Positions 36,097 through 45,907 are shown, numbered from the stretch's first letter. The stretch: 64,000 nucleotides of DNA from Spirulina major PCC 6313 (GCF_001890765.1 NZ_KV878783.1:2818771-2882770), one strand, 5' to 3'. Notes: generated by a model not told the origin, from the letters alone. Numbers and translations: made by a program.

Positions 36097-39000
36097 ATGG
36101 CTTCTGACCTTTCCCTCCAATCTTCTCCTTTACAACAACGCTATGCACAGCTCAACCCAGCCCAGCGGGCCATGGTGCAATTCTTTGCGATTTGCCATAC
36201 TCCCGTGAATCGCTCCAAAGCCTGTAGGTGCTGGAATGTTGCAGCCATCCATTTGCCATTTGACCCACCCCTGTCCCCATTAAAGGCACATACCTTCAGT
36301 GCCCGGATCAACGAGCTGATCAAGCAGGGAATGTTGGTGCAATCTCAGAGCAGTGGGATTCGGTGTCTGCCGGAGTTACAGGAAGTTGTGGTGCGGGATG
36401 CGGTCAAGCGGCGCACGTTTGAGCCAATTGTCAATGCGATCCATGCCCAATTTCCGATCCGGCAACATTACAACAAACAGCGAATTTTTCAATCCGAACA
36501 AGAATGGCTGCGTGAATTGCGGATTGCCATCTATCGCGAAAATTCAGCAGACATTGATACATTATTCGAGGAGCGTCGGATAGCCTATTGGACACCGAAA
36601 CTGACCTTCTCTGATGTCTTGCGGTCAATGCTCAAGCATCCCTTTGATCCGGACTGGATGCAGCGGCTTTCGCCTGAGTTTGTTCAGTTGGGTCTCGACC
36701 TGATTTTGACGGAAGCAGCCCAGCAGTGCCAGGAGGTTGAGGCGGTTTTTGAGTGGCTCGAAGAATTGTACGCGACCCAACAGGTGACCCCGGATATCGT
36801 GGTGCTCTATGGGGAACAGTTATGGCTGCGGGGCCATTTACATGAAGTCTGGGAGCTTTTAGCGAAGACTGAAGCACATCCCCCGTCTTATCGGCGGTTG
36901 GCGTTGCAGGGCGCGATCGCTTTCCTGGATGGCCAAACCACCGAGGCGATCGCCCACTACCAAGACAGCTTAAAACTGGTCGGTAAATCCAACGCGGCAC
37001 AAATGGAGTGGTTTGAGATCCCCACCACAGTGCTCTATTTATTTGCCCTGTTAAAAGACGGCAGCCCCGCTGCTTTGCAACTGGCCCACGGATATTGCAC
37101 GATCATCGAACGGGGATCGGCTCAATACTGGCTACACCACAGTGTCAAACTCTTTTCAAGGCTGCTGAAAATTCAACAGGGCCAAAACTCGCTCGTAGCG
37201 GATTTGGCGAGCGAGTTTTTTGACTACAACCTGCCGACGGTTGGGGTGGCTACTCTGCTCGAAGTCTACAGCTTGTACTGGCTCAATGTGCCTGAACTTT
37301 CCCAATGGCTGACACCGCAACTGGTGCAGGCCTATCAGCAGGCATCGACGGCAGACTACGGTTGGCTCGCCCTCGAACTGGCAGACTTAATCGTGCGCTT
37401 GGACGGCGCGGAAATTTATCAGGAAGTGGCCGCCGGGTTGCGCGAAACGCTCAACAGTCAACCCCTGATCGAGATTGTGCAGCATCGAGAATTGTGGGAG
37501 CTTTCCCTCGATGCGCTGACTCAATTAACGTCTCCTGATGCCCCCGTTGAGAGCGATCGCGCCTCTCACTATCGTCTGGCGTGGCGATTACAGTTTCGTT
37601 CGCTGGATAACTGGCAACTCAACCCCGTCGAGCAAAAATTGAGCCCCAAAGGCGGTTGGACTAAGGGTAAATCTATCGCCTTAAAGCGGTTTCAATCGGT
37701 GCGTGAGATGCCCGACTACCTCACAGAACAGGATCGAAAGATTGCTAAAACCTTGCAAGTAGAGTCCGAATATCGCCGCTACGGTTCAGGAACCCCCAAG
37801 TATTTCTTTGGTGATCAGGCGTTACTGGCATTGGTGGGGCATCCGCTGGTGTTTTGGGCTGATCTAGACAATGTGCGCGTTGATGTGGTGGCGGGTGAAC
37901 CGGAGTTGTTTGTGCAGCGTCTGGCCAATGAACGGCTTCAGATCAAACTGGCTCCTCCGCTTGCGGACGATGGGGAGGTGATCGCCGTCAAAGAAACCCC
38001 CACCCGGCTGAAGGTGCTCGCGATCAACGAACATCATCGCCGCATCGCGCAACTGTTGGGCGAGAACAATTGTTTAGATGTGCCAGCCCATGCCGAAGCA
38101 AAGGTGTTGCAGGCGATCGCAGCCATTTCAACCCTCGTCACGATTCAGTCTGACATCGGCGGCGGCGTGGCGGCAGAAGAAGTCCCCGCCGATGCAACTC
38201 CGCACGTCCATTTATTACCGGCGGGAGAGGGGTTAAAAGTGTTCCTATTGGTGCGTCCCTTTGCCGATGGCGGTTCCTACTATAAACCAGGTCAAGGTGG
38301 AACAACGGTGATCGCGGAAATTGAGGGCAAACGGTTACAAACCCGGCGGAATTTAAGTGCCGAAAAGAAACAAGCTACGGCCATCAAACAGGCTTGCCCA
38401 ATTTTGCAACAATACGAAGCCAAAAAGGGGGAATGGATCATTGAAGAACCGAGCGATTGTTTAGCCTTATTGGTACAACTGCAAGCCTTGGGCGATCGCG
38501 TCATCATCGAATGGCCCGAAGGTGAAAAATTCCGTGTCTCGCGTCAGCTTGGCCTAGGAGATTTTAAATTTAATATTCGTCAAAAAAACGATTGGTTTGC
38601 GGCCAGTGGTGAGGTGCAAATTAGCGACTCCCAAGTGTTAACGATGCAGCAACTGATGGCATTGTTAGACGAGTCCCCTGGTGAGTTTGTCAAGCTTTCC
38701 GATGGGCAGTTTTTAGCCCTCACCGAGGAATTTCGCAAACGCTTAGCAATGCTCAAGCGTTTGGCCGAACCCAAGGGGAAAGGCCTGCGGATTAATGGTT
38801 TGGCGGCTTTAGCCCTTGATGGCATGGTGGACGATGTCGAGCAGCTCAAAGTCGATCAAGCCTGGAAGCAACATATTCAGCGCATCAAAACTGCGCAAAG
38901 CCTCGAACCCCAAGTACCACCGGATTTAAACGCCACCCTCCGGGACTATCAACTAGACGGGTTTACCTGGTTGGCACGGCTGGCGGCGTGGGGTGTGGGG

Positions 39001-40311
39001 GCCTGTCTGGCCGATGATATGGGCTTGGGGAAAACGCTGCAAGCGATCGCCGTCATCCTGACACGCTGCGAGGCGGGGCCCACCTTAGCGATCGCGCCCA
39101 CCTCAGTCTGTATGAACTGGATTAGTGAAGTAGAAAAATTTGCCCCCCGGTTACGGGTGAAAGTCTTCGGCAGTGGCGATCGCCAACAGATGCTCGACAG
39201 CCTTGAACCCTGCGATCTTCTCGTGTGCAGTTATGGCTTACTCCAACAGGATGAAGTCGCTAAAATGCTCGCTCAGATTCAGTGGGCAACCATTGTCTTA
39301 GATGAAGCCCAAGCGATCAAAAATCAAGACACAAAACGTTCGCAAGCGGCGATGGCGTTGCAGGGAAACTTCAAGATCATCACCACCGGTACACCGATTG
39401 AAAATCACTTAGGTGAATTGTGGAACCTATTTCGCTTTATCAATCCTGGTTTATTAGGCTCCCTTGAGAGTTTTAATCAACGGTTTGCCTATCCCATTGA
39501 ACGGGATCAAAATGAAGATGCACGCAATGCATTGCGGCGTTTAATTCAGCCATTTATTTTGCGACGCACCAAAGATAAAGTCCTCAAAGAATTGCCCTCC
39601 CGCACGGAAGTCACCTTACAAGTGGAACTCAGTACCGAGGAAATCGCATTTTATGAAGCCCTGCGCCGCGATGCGATCGATAAACTCACCGACAGTGATG
39701 CACCAGCGGGTCAAAAACATTTGCAAGTGTTGGCGGAAATTATGCGCTTGCGGCGGGCCTGTTGTCATCCCAAATTAGTACGACCCGAATTGGGGATACC
39801 CAGTGCCAAGCTCAAGCAGTTTGGCGAAACCTTAGCTGAATTGCTCGACAACGATCACAAGGTGCTGGTCTTTAGTCAATTTGTCGATCATCTCACCATT
39901 CTTCAGGACTATCTCGATCGCCAAAACATCGCCTATCAATATCTCGACGGCAGCACCCCCGCCAAGCAACGCAAACAGCGGGTCGATGCGTTTCAAGCAG
40001 GTGATGGTGATGTGTTTTTAATTAGCCTCAAAGCGGGGGGGACGGGTCTGAATTTAACGGCGGCTGATTTTGTGATCCACATGGACCCCTGGTGGAATCC
40101 GGCGGTGGAAGATCAAGCCAGCGATCGCGCCCACCGCATCGGGCAACAACGTCCGGTCACGATCTATCGCCTCGTCGCCCAAGGCACCATTGAAGACAAA
40201 ATTGTCGCTCTCCACCAAACCAAGCGCGACTTGGCCGATAGTTTGCTGGCCGGTGCTGATTTCAGCGGCAAAATTTCCACCGATGAGTTGCTCTCCCTCA
40301 TTCAACATTAG
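36097..40311 (+). CDS. Large SNF2-family helicase with long N-terminal region
   Basis: 1404 residues from ATG 36097 (TTG starts at 36046/36049 possible). The first 900 or so residues are mostly helical, with a possible repeat region (WELLAKTEAHPP, EAIAHYQDSLKLVG) and no domain I recognise. The SNF2 ATPase follows: DDMGLGKTLQAIAV (Walker A, about 972-985), LDEAQAIKN (DEAQ box, about 1068), then the helicase C domain with GGTGLNLTAADFVIHMDPWW and DRAHRIGQ. It should move along DNA and remodel DNA-protein or RNA polymerase complexes. Single gene; similar proteins exist in defence systems, but no partner genes are here. Confidence 0.88.
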   Translation: MASDLSLQSSPLQQRYAQLNPAQRAMVQFFAICHTPVNRSKACRCWNVAAIHLPFDPPLSPLKAHTFSARINELIKQGMLVQSQSSGIRCLPELQEVVVRDAVKRRTFEPIVNAIHAQFPIRQHYNKQRIFQSEQEWLRELRIAIYRENSADIDTLFEERRIAYWTPKLTFSDVLRSMLKHPFDPDWMQRLSPEFVQLGLDLILTEAAQQCQEVEAVFEWLEELYATQQVTPDIVVLYGEQLWLRGHLHEVWELLAKTEAHPPSYRRLALQGAIAFLDGQTTEAIAHYQDSLKLVGKSNAAQMEWFEIPTTVLYLFALLKDGSPAALQLAHGYCTIIERGSAQYWLHHSVKLFSRLLKIQQGQNSLVADLASEFFDYNLPTVGVATLLEVYSLYWLNVPELSQWLTPQLVQAYQQASTADYGWLALELADLIVRLDGAEIYQEVAAGLRETLNSQPLIEIVQHRELWELSLDALTQLTSPDAPVESDRASHYRLAWRLQFRSLDNWQLNPVEQKLSPKGGWTKGKSIALKRFQSVREMPDYLTEQDRKIAKTLQVESEYRRYGSGTPKYFFGDQALLALVGHPLVFWADLDNVRVDVVAGEPELFVQRLANERLQIKLAPPLADDGEVIAVKETPTRLKVLAINEHHRRIAQLLGENNCLDVPAHAEAKVLQAIAAISTLVTIQSDIGGGVAAEEVPADATPHVHLLPAGEGLKVFLLVRPFADGGSYYKPGQGGTTVIAEIEGKRLQTRRNLSAEKKQATAIKQACPILQQYEAKKGEWIIEEPSDCLALLVQLQALGDRVIIEWPEGEKFRVSRQLGLGDFKFNIRQKNDWFAASGEVQISDSQVLTMQQLMALLDESPGEFVKLSDGQFLALTEEFRKRLAMLKRLAEPKGKGLRINGLAALALDGMVDDVEQLKVDQAWKQHIQRIKTAQSLEPQVPPDLNATLRDYQLDGFTWLARLAAWGVGACLADDMGLGKTLQAIAVILTRCEAGPTLAIAPTSVCMNWISEVEKFAPRLRVKVFGSGDRQQMLDSLEPCDLLVCSYGLLQQDEVAKMLAQIQWATIVLDEAQAIKNQDTKRSQAAMALQGNFKIITTGTPIENHLGELWNLFRFINPGLLGSLESFNQRFAYPIERDQNEDARNALRRLIQPFILRRTKDKVLKELPSRTEVTLQVELSTEEIAFYEALRRDAIDKLTDSDAPAGQKHLQVLAEIMRLRRACCHPKLVRPELGIPSAKLKQFGETLAELLDNDHKVLVFSQFVDHLTILQDYLDRQNIAYQYLDGSTPAKQRKQRVDAFQAGDGDVFLISLKAGGTGLNLTAADFVIHMDPWWNPAVEDQASDRAHRIGQQRPVTIYRLVAQGTIEDKIVALHQTKRDLADSLLAGADFSGKISTDELLSLIQH

Positions 40312-40339
40312 GATGGGGAGGATCACCCTTTCCTGTTGT

Positions 40340-41074
40340 ATGGATTCTCGACTGTTTGCCGATCTTCCCCTCGTATTATCCCAAGGACTGTTATCGAGCT
40401 TGGGGATTGCGATCCAGGTTGACCATCGGGAACGCTGCCCCAAAACTGGCCCAGTTTTGGTGATCAGTAACCATCGCAGTTTGCTCGATGCGCCATTGAT
40501 CATGGCGGCGATCGCCCGTCCGGTGCGGTTTGCCTGTCATCACTACATGAGCCACGTGCCCCTATTTAAAGACCTCGTGGCGGCCTACGGAGCCTTTCCC
40601 CTTGATGCCCCCCATACCAATCCTCCCCAGTTTCGTCAGCAAGCGATCGCCTTCCTCCAAGCGGGGCAAGTGGTGGGACTTTTTCCCGAAGGGGGCGAGC
40701 CGATGGTGACCCTCTCCTCACCCCAGGCCATACAAGGGTTTCATCGTGGTTTTGCCCATCTGGCCTATCAAGCTCCTGTCCCCTTGGCGGTGCTGCCGAT
40801 CGCGATCGCCTCCCGGCGCGAAACCTGCAACCCCCGCTTTGCCCCCTTCTCAATCTTTCATTTTTTCGCCCCCGACGAACCCCTCTTTGATCGCCCCGGT
40901 TGGCATCCCTCGGTACAGTATCAGCAGGTCAAAATTACCGTTGGCCGCCCCCTTTGGATCACCCCCGAAACCCGCCAACAGTACCACGGTCGCGCCGGAG
41001 TCCGCCTCGCGAAAACCCTCACCCGCACCTGTCATGCAGAAATCGCCCAACTGTTGCATGATAGTTATGCGTGA
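40340..41074 (+). CDS. 1-acyl-glycerol-3-phosphate acyltransferase-like (PlsC family)
   Basis: 244 residues from ATG 40340; the ORF extends back into the helicase gene. LPLAT motifs: NHRSLLD (HxxxxD catalytic pair) and FPEGG. It transfers an acyl chain to a lysolipid or other alcohol, at the membrane. The gene beside it encodes a hydrolase like the N-terminal half of plant phytyl ester synthase, which itself fuses a hydrolase to an acyltransferase. The pair may act together. Confidence 0.85.
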   Translation: MDSRLFADLPLVLSQGLLSSLGIAIQVDHRERCPKTGPVLVISNHRSLLDAPLIMAAIARPVRFACHHYMSHVPLFKDLVAAYGAFPLDAPHTNPPQFRQQAIAFLQAGQVVGLFPEGGEPMVTLSSPQAIQGFHRGFAHLAYQAPVPLAVLPIAIASRRETCNPRFAPFSIFHFFAPDEPLFDRPGWHPSVQYQQVKITVGRPLWITPETRQQYHGRAGVRLAKTLTRTCHAEIAQLLHDSYA

Positions 41075-41101
41075 CCCTGCCCCGTTGTTGATCCTGAACC
41101 C

Positions 41102-41920
41102 ATGCCCCTTTCCGAGACTCTCCAGCTTCTACGCCCCCTTCCCCCCCAACCCGATGCCCCCCTATTAATCATCCTGCCGGGCATGGACGGCACGGGATCG
41201 CTCTACAAAAGTCAACTGGCCGGATTGCGTCCTTATTTTGAGCCTTATTGTCTGCGGATTGACGCAGAGGATCGCACCCCTTGGCCGGATTTAGCAGCGG
41301 TGGTGACGGCTCAAGTTGAGACATTGCGGGCGGGGCGACCGGTGTATCTTTGCGGGGAGTCGTTTGGGGCCTGTTTGGGGTTGCAGATGGTGGTGCAGCA
41401 TCCCAATTGTTGCGATCGCCTCATTCTGATTAATGCAGCAACGGCGTTTCAATCCCCCCTGGGCACGTCTTGGGCCATGGAACTGTTGCGCCATTTCCCG
41501 ACGGCGCTTTACCATGGGGCAACTCTAGGGCTGTTGCCGTTTCTGATTACAGAGCATCGTGTGCCGGACTATAACCGTCATGATTTGATCGCGGCAATGC
41601 AGGCGGCAACCCCCGGCGGGGCAGCGTGGCGGGTGACGTTGCTCAGTGAGTTTGACCTGAGCGCAGCAGAACTCCAACGCATTCCAACCCCCACCTTGGC
41701 CATTGGGGCGGGGCGCGATCGCCTCCTTCCCTCCGCCCAAGAAGCCCAACGCCTCGCCACCCTCATCCCCCAGTCCCAAGCTCACATCCTGCCCGACAGC
41801 GGCCATACTTGTCTCCTGGAACCCACGGTGCAACTGGTGGACATCCTCGCCGCCTGTCAATTTCTGCCGGATCAAACCCCTGTTTTAGCTACGGCCAGCA
41901 CTATGACACCGCTAAAATAG
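41102..41920 (+). CDS. Alpha/beta hydrolase, phytyl-ester-synthase N-domain-like
   Basis: 272 residues. Oxyanion loop LPGMDGTGSLYK, nucleophile in GESFGACLG, acid in GAGRDRLLP, His in DSGHTCLLE. LIILPGMDGTG with the following CLRIDAEDRTPW resembles the N-terminal hydrolase domain of plastid phytyl ester synthases. Possible role: release or transfer of acyl or phytyl groups from lipids. Starts 27 bases after the acyltransferase stop, likely the same operon. Confidence 0.8.
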   Translation: MPLSETLQLLRPLPPQPDAPLLIILPGMDGTGSLYKSQLAGLRPYFEPYCLRIDAEDRTPWPDLAAVVTAQVETLRAGRPVYLCGESFGACLGLQMVVQHPNCCDRLILINAATAFQSPLGTSWAMELLRHFPTALYHGATLGLLPFLITEHRVPDYNRHDLIAAMQAATPGGAAWRVTLLSEFDLSAAELQRIPTPTLAIGAGRDRLLPSAQEAQRLATLIPQSQAHILPDSGHTCLLEPTVQLVDILAACQFLPDQTPVLATASTMTPLK

Positions 41921-41991
41921 TGAATTGAGTAGGGTGTGTTAGCGAAGCGTAACGCACCGGAGAAAAAGGTTTTACGAATGTAAAGCGTAAA

Positions 41992-43230
41992 GCCCCCGTT
42001 TTCCAAACGGGGGATATAAGCGAAGGGCTGAATTTATTCAGCCGTGATACCGAGGTATCATAGCAACCATGAAAACGCTCAAGTTCAAGCTCTACCAGCA
42101 TAAGCGGAATAGATACCTCAAGCGGACAATCAATGCCGCAGGGCGTATCTACAACCATTGTGTTGCCCTCCACAAACGGTACTACCGAATGTGGGGCAAG
42201 CACTTGAACTGCGCCCGACTGCAAAAACACATCGCCAAGCTTCGGAAACGGAACCCCTGGTGGTTGCAGGTGGGTTCTCAAGCCGTACAGGATATCTGCC
42301 AACGAATTGAGAAAGCGTATCAACTGTTCTTCAAACACAACAAAAAAGGCGTTCGCCTGCCAAACTTTAAGAAGACCCGAAAGTACAAATCCTTCACCCT
42401 CAAGCAAGCTGGGTACAAATTCCTCGGTGGCAACCGGGTCAGGATTGGGAACAAAGTCTATCAATATTGGCACTCTCGCCCCATTGAGGGCAAGGTCAAG
42501 ACCGTGACGATTAAACGAACTCCCTTGGGAGAACTGTTCATGATTGTCACGGTAGATACCCTGTCAGAACCCCAAGTCAAAACCGAGACAGGTAACATTG
42601 CTGGTTTTGATTTTGGACTTAAGACGTTTCTGACCTGTTCTGAGGGATTCAAGATTGATGCCCCCTTGTTCTTCAAGCAGTCACTTAACTCGGTTCGCAA
42701 AGCGAGTCGAGAGTTGTCCCGTAAGCAAAAGGGTTCAGCCCATCGGGAACGTGCCCGATTAAACTTATCCCGCAAGCATGAAGATATTGCCCATCGACGG
42801 CGGGACTGGTTCTGGAAGTTGGCTCACCGCCTGACGAATCAGTTTGATGTGCTGTGTTTTGAAACCTTGAACCTCAAGGCGATGCAGCGGCTCTGGGGGC
42901 GTAAGGTGAGTGATTTGGCGTTTCGGGAGTTTCTGCAAATCCTGGAGTGGGTGGCAACGAAGAAGGGGAAGCGGGTGATCTATGTTGACCGCTGGTTCCC
43001 TTCGAGCAAGACCTGTTCAAGTTGTGGTCATATTTTGGAGCATCTGGATTTAGAGACTCGCCATTGGCGGTGTCCCAGTTGCTCGGCAGAGAATGACCGG
43101 GATGAGAATGCGGCGATGAATATTAAAGTGGCTGGGGCTTCAGCCATTGGGTTAGGTGATGTCAGACAGGCGTTGCCTGCTATTGCTGTTTGATCCCAGA
43201 ATCCCCCGTTTTCTAAACGGGGGAGTAAGT
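41992..43230 (+). mobile_element. tnpB-only IS200/IS605-type (IS1341-like) element
   Basis: The same hairpin (CCCCCGTTT, three-base loop, AAACGGGGG) stands at both ends, 41993-42013 and 43203-43223, around one tnpB gene. No tnpA transposase is present, so movement would need a transposase in trans. The exact boundaries are not fixed; the outer limits given are the hairpins plus a few bases. Confidence 0.75.
42069..43193 (+). CDS. tnpB: RNA-guided endonuclease TnpB
   Basis: 374 residues. N-terminal wedge with basic start, RuvC-like nuclease split in three: Asp in AGFDFGLKT, Glu in CFETLNLK, Asp in NDRDENAAMN; zinc ribbon CSSCG...CPSC between the last two. All catalytic residues are present. 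TnpB cuts DNA guided by an RNA made from the 3' end of its own element, which here would span the end of the gene and the right hairpin. It is an ancestor-type relative of Cas12, not part of a CRISPR locus. Confidence 0.93.
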   Translation: MKTLKFKLYQHKRNRYLKRTINAAGRIYNHCVALHKRYYRMWGKHLNCARLQKHIAKLRKRNPWWLQVGSQAVQDICQRIEKAYQLFFKHNKKGVRLPNFKKTRKYKSFTLKQAGYKFLGGNRVRIGNKVYQYWHSRPIEGKVKTVTIKRTPLGELFMIVTVDTLSEPQVKTETGNIAGFDFGLKTFLTCSEGFKIDAPLFFKQSLNSVRKASRELSRKQKGSAHRERARLNLSRKHEDIAHRRRDWFWKLAHRLTNQFDVLCFETLNLKAMQRLWGRKVSDLAFREFLQILEWVATKKGKRVIYVDRWFPSSKTCSSCGHILEHLDLETRHWRCPSCSAENDRDENAAMNIKVAGASAIGLGDVRQALPAIAV

Positions 43231-43297
43231 CAACTCTCCTGACTATTGCACAAATTAAAACGTGTCACGACATCAGGGCGATCGCTGAACTTGAAAA

Positions 43298-43822
43298 TCA
43301 ACCGTCTAATTCCTCGTCTAGTGGTTCCATCGAGGGGACGAGGAGGGTGCGAAGCTGCGCGATCGCTTCGGCCACCGTTGCCGCAATTTGCAGTTGAACC
43401 CCGCCGTATTGTTGAAAAAAGGCGATCGCCTTGGGATTACACCCCAACAGAATCACCGCTTTACCATTTTTCAGGGCCAATGCCACCTCGGACGCTGTGC
43501 CTAACCCCATCCCACAGGCCACGATCGCATCGGACGATAAAACATTGATATTATTGCGCCCATAGCCCAGATCGGTATTAATCACCACCTCAACATTCGG
43601 GTCGGCGAGGGTGCGATCGCGCCCCGGCAAAATGCCAATCGTCATGCCCCCGGCCTGCTTCGCGCCCCGATTCACCGCCGCCATCACGCCACTGGGTCGC
43701 CCGCCCGTTAACACCGCCCAGCCTGCCGTGGCGATCGCCCGCCCCAAAGCCCCAGCCAGTTCACAATCCGCCGCCGTCGCCCCCGCACCAGGCCCCATCA
43801 CGCCCACCACACGCCCTCTCAT
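43298..43822 (-). CDS. TIGR00725-family (SLOG/LOG-like) protein
   Basis: 174 residues, Rossmann-like: VVGVMGPGAGAT at the start, AVLTGGRPSGVMAAVNRGAK (the nucleotide-binding GGxxGxM-type loop), and GMGLGTASEVALAL. Family TIGR00725, related to lysine-decarboxylase-like LOG proteins; the ligand is probably a nucleotide derivative, function unknown. Overlaps the upstream MBL gene by four bases. Confidence 0.85.
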   Translation of the reverse strand: MRGRVVGVMGPGAGATAADCELAGALGRAIATAGWAVLTGGRPSGVMAAVNRGAKQAGGMTIGILPGRDRTLADPNVEVVINTDLGYGRNNINVLSSDAIVACGMGLGTASEVALALKNGKAVILLGCNPKAIAFFQQYGGVQLQIAATVAEAIAQLRTLLVPSMEPLDEELDG

Positions 43823-44598
43823 GGGGATACCACCTTGGAAGTGAGGGGGATGGGAGTGCGATCGCCCGGTATCGGTTCCATCACTTGGGTGGTTAAATCC
43901 TGGGCTTGGAGAGTGCTTTGGAAGGATGCGATCGTGCCGTTGCTCTGGATTAGGTTCGTCAAGATTCCCGTGGCCACCACGTCACCCCCCGCCGCCGTGG
44001 GAAGAATGAATTGGGGCGCGATCGCCTTCACGAGGGGCAGCGCCGTACTCGCGCCCTGAATAACTGGCCCCAAAAGCGGCAAGGCCAAATCGATCAACGG
44101 CGTGATCACCACATCAATCGAGCCGCTGGCCTGCACCGTTTGCGAGTGCATGCCGTGGGGTTCATAGTAAAGCCGCTGCTGGGTGCTTGAGTTTGTGATC
44201 ACGTAGCCGTTTTCCGTCACGGTGGGCCCTAAGGATGCACCGGGGACGGCTTGGATTTGAAGTGTATCGCCCTCCCAGGTTTTCCCCGGTTGAAGAGCGG
44301 TGATCGTTTCGTAGCCGAGTTTTTCGACCACCTTGGCCGCTGTGGGAGACGCGATCACGGGAATGGCGCGATCGCACTGTGCCAAGGTCGGCGGATGGGC
44401 GTGATCTTCAATGCCTTGGGATAAGAGAATTAGATCAATATTGTCGGGAATGGAGCGGGGCGATCGCCGTTCCGTCTTAAAAAACCACGGCGCATTCCCA
44501 AACACCAACGGCCCCACAAACCACGGATCAACCAAAATCCGCAGCCCGCCCCATTCAATCAACCAACTATTGACATCTAAATATGTGAGATACAGCAT
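43819..44598 (-). CDS. Metallo-beta-lactamase-fold protein with altered metal motif
   Basis: 259 residues. UlaG-like MBL fold: ILVDPWFVG, then LLSQGIEDHAHPPTL where active members have HxHxDH. The first two His are replaced by Gln and Ile, while Asp-His remain. Zinc binding, and so hydrolysis, may be altered or lost. The C-terminal half is Leu/Ala-rich. Conserved pairing with the TIGR00725 gene by four-base overlap. Confidence 0.75.
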   Translation of the reverse strand: MLYLTYLDVNSWLIEWGGLRILVDPWFVGPLVFGNAPWFFKTERRSPRSIPDNIDLILLSQGIEDHAHPPTLAQCDRAIPVIASPTAAKVVEKLGYETITALQPGKTWEGDTLQIQAVPGASLGPTVTENGYVITNSSTQQRLYYEPHGMHSQTVQASGSIDVVITPLIDLALPLLGPVIQGASTALPLVKAIAPQFILPTAAGGDVVATGILTNLIQSNGTIASFQSTLQAQDLTTQVMEPIPGDRTPIPLTSKVVSP

Positions 44599-44836
44599 CT
44601 TAAATTCTGTTCAATCCTGCTCAATACCGAAGTGTGACGCGATCACAGTGGCAATCCGTAACCTAACGTAAGCTTCGGTTACGGCGATTTTTGGACAATT
44701 TCGCGAGAGAATCAGCCGTCTAAGGAACGAAAAAATCAGGTGTTCAGCTTATCCCGACTTACGTTAACCTAACAAAAAATAGAGCCCCTGAGCCGAGGAC
44801 TTGGCCCCAGACAGATTGACCTCCGCAAGACTGCCT

Positions 44837-45808
44837 TTACCGTTTGTCCGCCTGCAATAATTCCAAATCGTGCTTCACCATCACTTCCACGAGGCGATCA
44901 AAAGAATGCTCCGGTTGCCAGTTTAATTTCTGCTGAATTTTGTCAATACAGCCCACCAACTGTACCGGCTCATCGGGGCGATAAAACGCCGGATCGACGG
45001 AAACATACTGCTGCCAATCGAGACCCACCGTATTAAACGCACAGGCCACGAGATCGCGCACCGAATGGGTCGTGCCGCTGCCGATGATGTAATCATCCGG
45101 CTCATCCTGCTGCATCATCAACCACATCGCCTGCACCGCATCAGGGGCATAGCACCAATCCCGCCGCGCATCGAGGTTACCTAGTTTCAACGAATCCGCC
45201 AGGCCAAGCTTAATCTTGGCAGCGCCTTGGGTAATTTTGCGAAAGACGAATTCCGAACCCCGGCGGGGCGATTCGTGGGTGTAGGTGATGCCGCAACAGG
45301 TGTAGAGGTTGTAATGTTGGCGGTAATTGACCGTCAGCCAGTGGGCGTAGGTTTTGGCCGTGCCGTAGGGGTTGCGGGGGCGAAAGGCGGTGTCTTCTCG
45401 TTGGGGCGATTCAGCGGGTTGGCCAAAGACTTCACTGCTAGAGGCTTGGTAGAAGCGGGCATCGGGTTTACAGCGACGAATGGAATCGAGTAACCGCGCC
45501 ACCCCTAAGCCGGTGTATTCAGCGGTGAGGGAGGGCTGAGTCCAAGAAAGGGGGACATAACTTTGGGAGGCGAGGTTATAAATTTCATCGGGCTGGGCCG
45601 CGTCGATCGCATCCATCAAGGACGGCTGATCCAGTAAATCTCCCGGCAGGATATTCACCGCACTGAGGAGGTGACTAATCCGCTGGAGGTTACTCGAACT
45701 TGAACGCCGCACTAGGCCGTAGACGCTGTAGCCCTTCGCGAGTAAAAACTCGGCCAAGTAGGAACCATCTTGGCCGGTCAGTCCGGTAATTAATGCCGTT
45801 TTACGCAT
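44837..45808 (-). CDS. gmd: GDP-mannose 4,6-dehydratase
   Basis: 323 residues from ATG 45808. NAD(P)-binding ITGLTGQDGSYL, catalytic Tyr-Lys in NPYGTAKTYAHW, substrate segments NLASQSYVPLSW and SPRRGSEFVFRK are typical of Gmd. It converts GDP-mannose to GDP-4-keto-6-deoxymannose, the first step to GDP-fucose or GDP-rhamnose for surface polysaccharide. Neighbouring sugar genes are absent. Confidence 0.93.
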   Translation of the reverse strand: MRKTALITGLTGQDGSYLAEFLLAKGYSVYGLVRRSSSSNLQRISHLLSAVNILPGDLLDQPSLMDAIDAAQPDEIYNLASQSYVPLSWTQPSLTAEYTGLGVARLLDSIRRCKPDARFYQASSSEVFGQPAESPQREDTAFRPRNPYGTAKTYAHWLTVNYRQHYNLYTCCGITYTHESPRRGSEFVFRKITQGAAKIKLGLADSLKLGNLDARRDWCYAPDAVQAMWLMMQQDEPDDYIIGSGTTHSVRDLVACAFNTVGLDWQQYVSVDPAFYRPDEPVQLVGCIDKIQQKLNWQPEHSFDRLVEVMVKHDLELLQADKR

Positions 45809-45907
45809 GGAGGGATGAGGGGTCTGGAGTCGGGGGACAGGGATCAAGAATTGGGAGAAGGAGCGATCGCGCAACCCGCAGCCAGGTCACAGAGATACGC
45901 CAGCGCC

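Noticed and set aside
42069-43193. TnpB as a possible Cas12 effector
   Set aside because: No repeat-spacer array, cas1 or cas2 nearby; size and end hairpins fit an IS200/IS605-type element.
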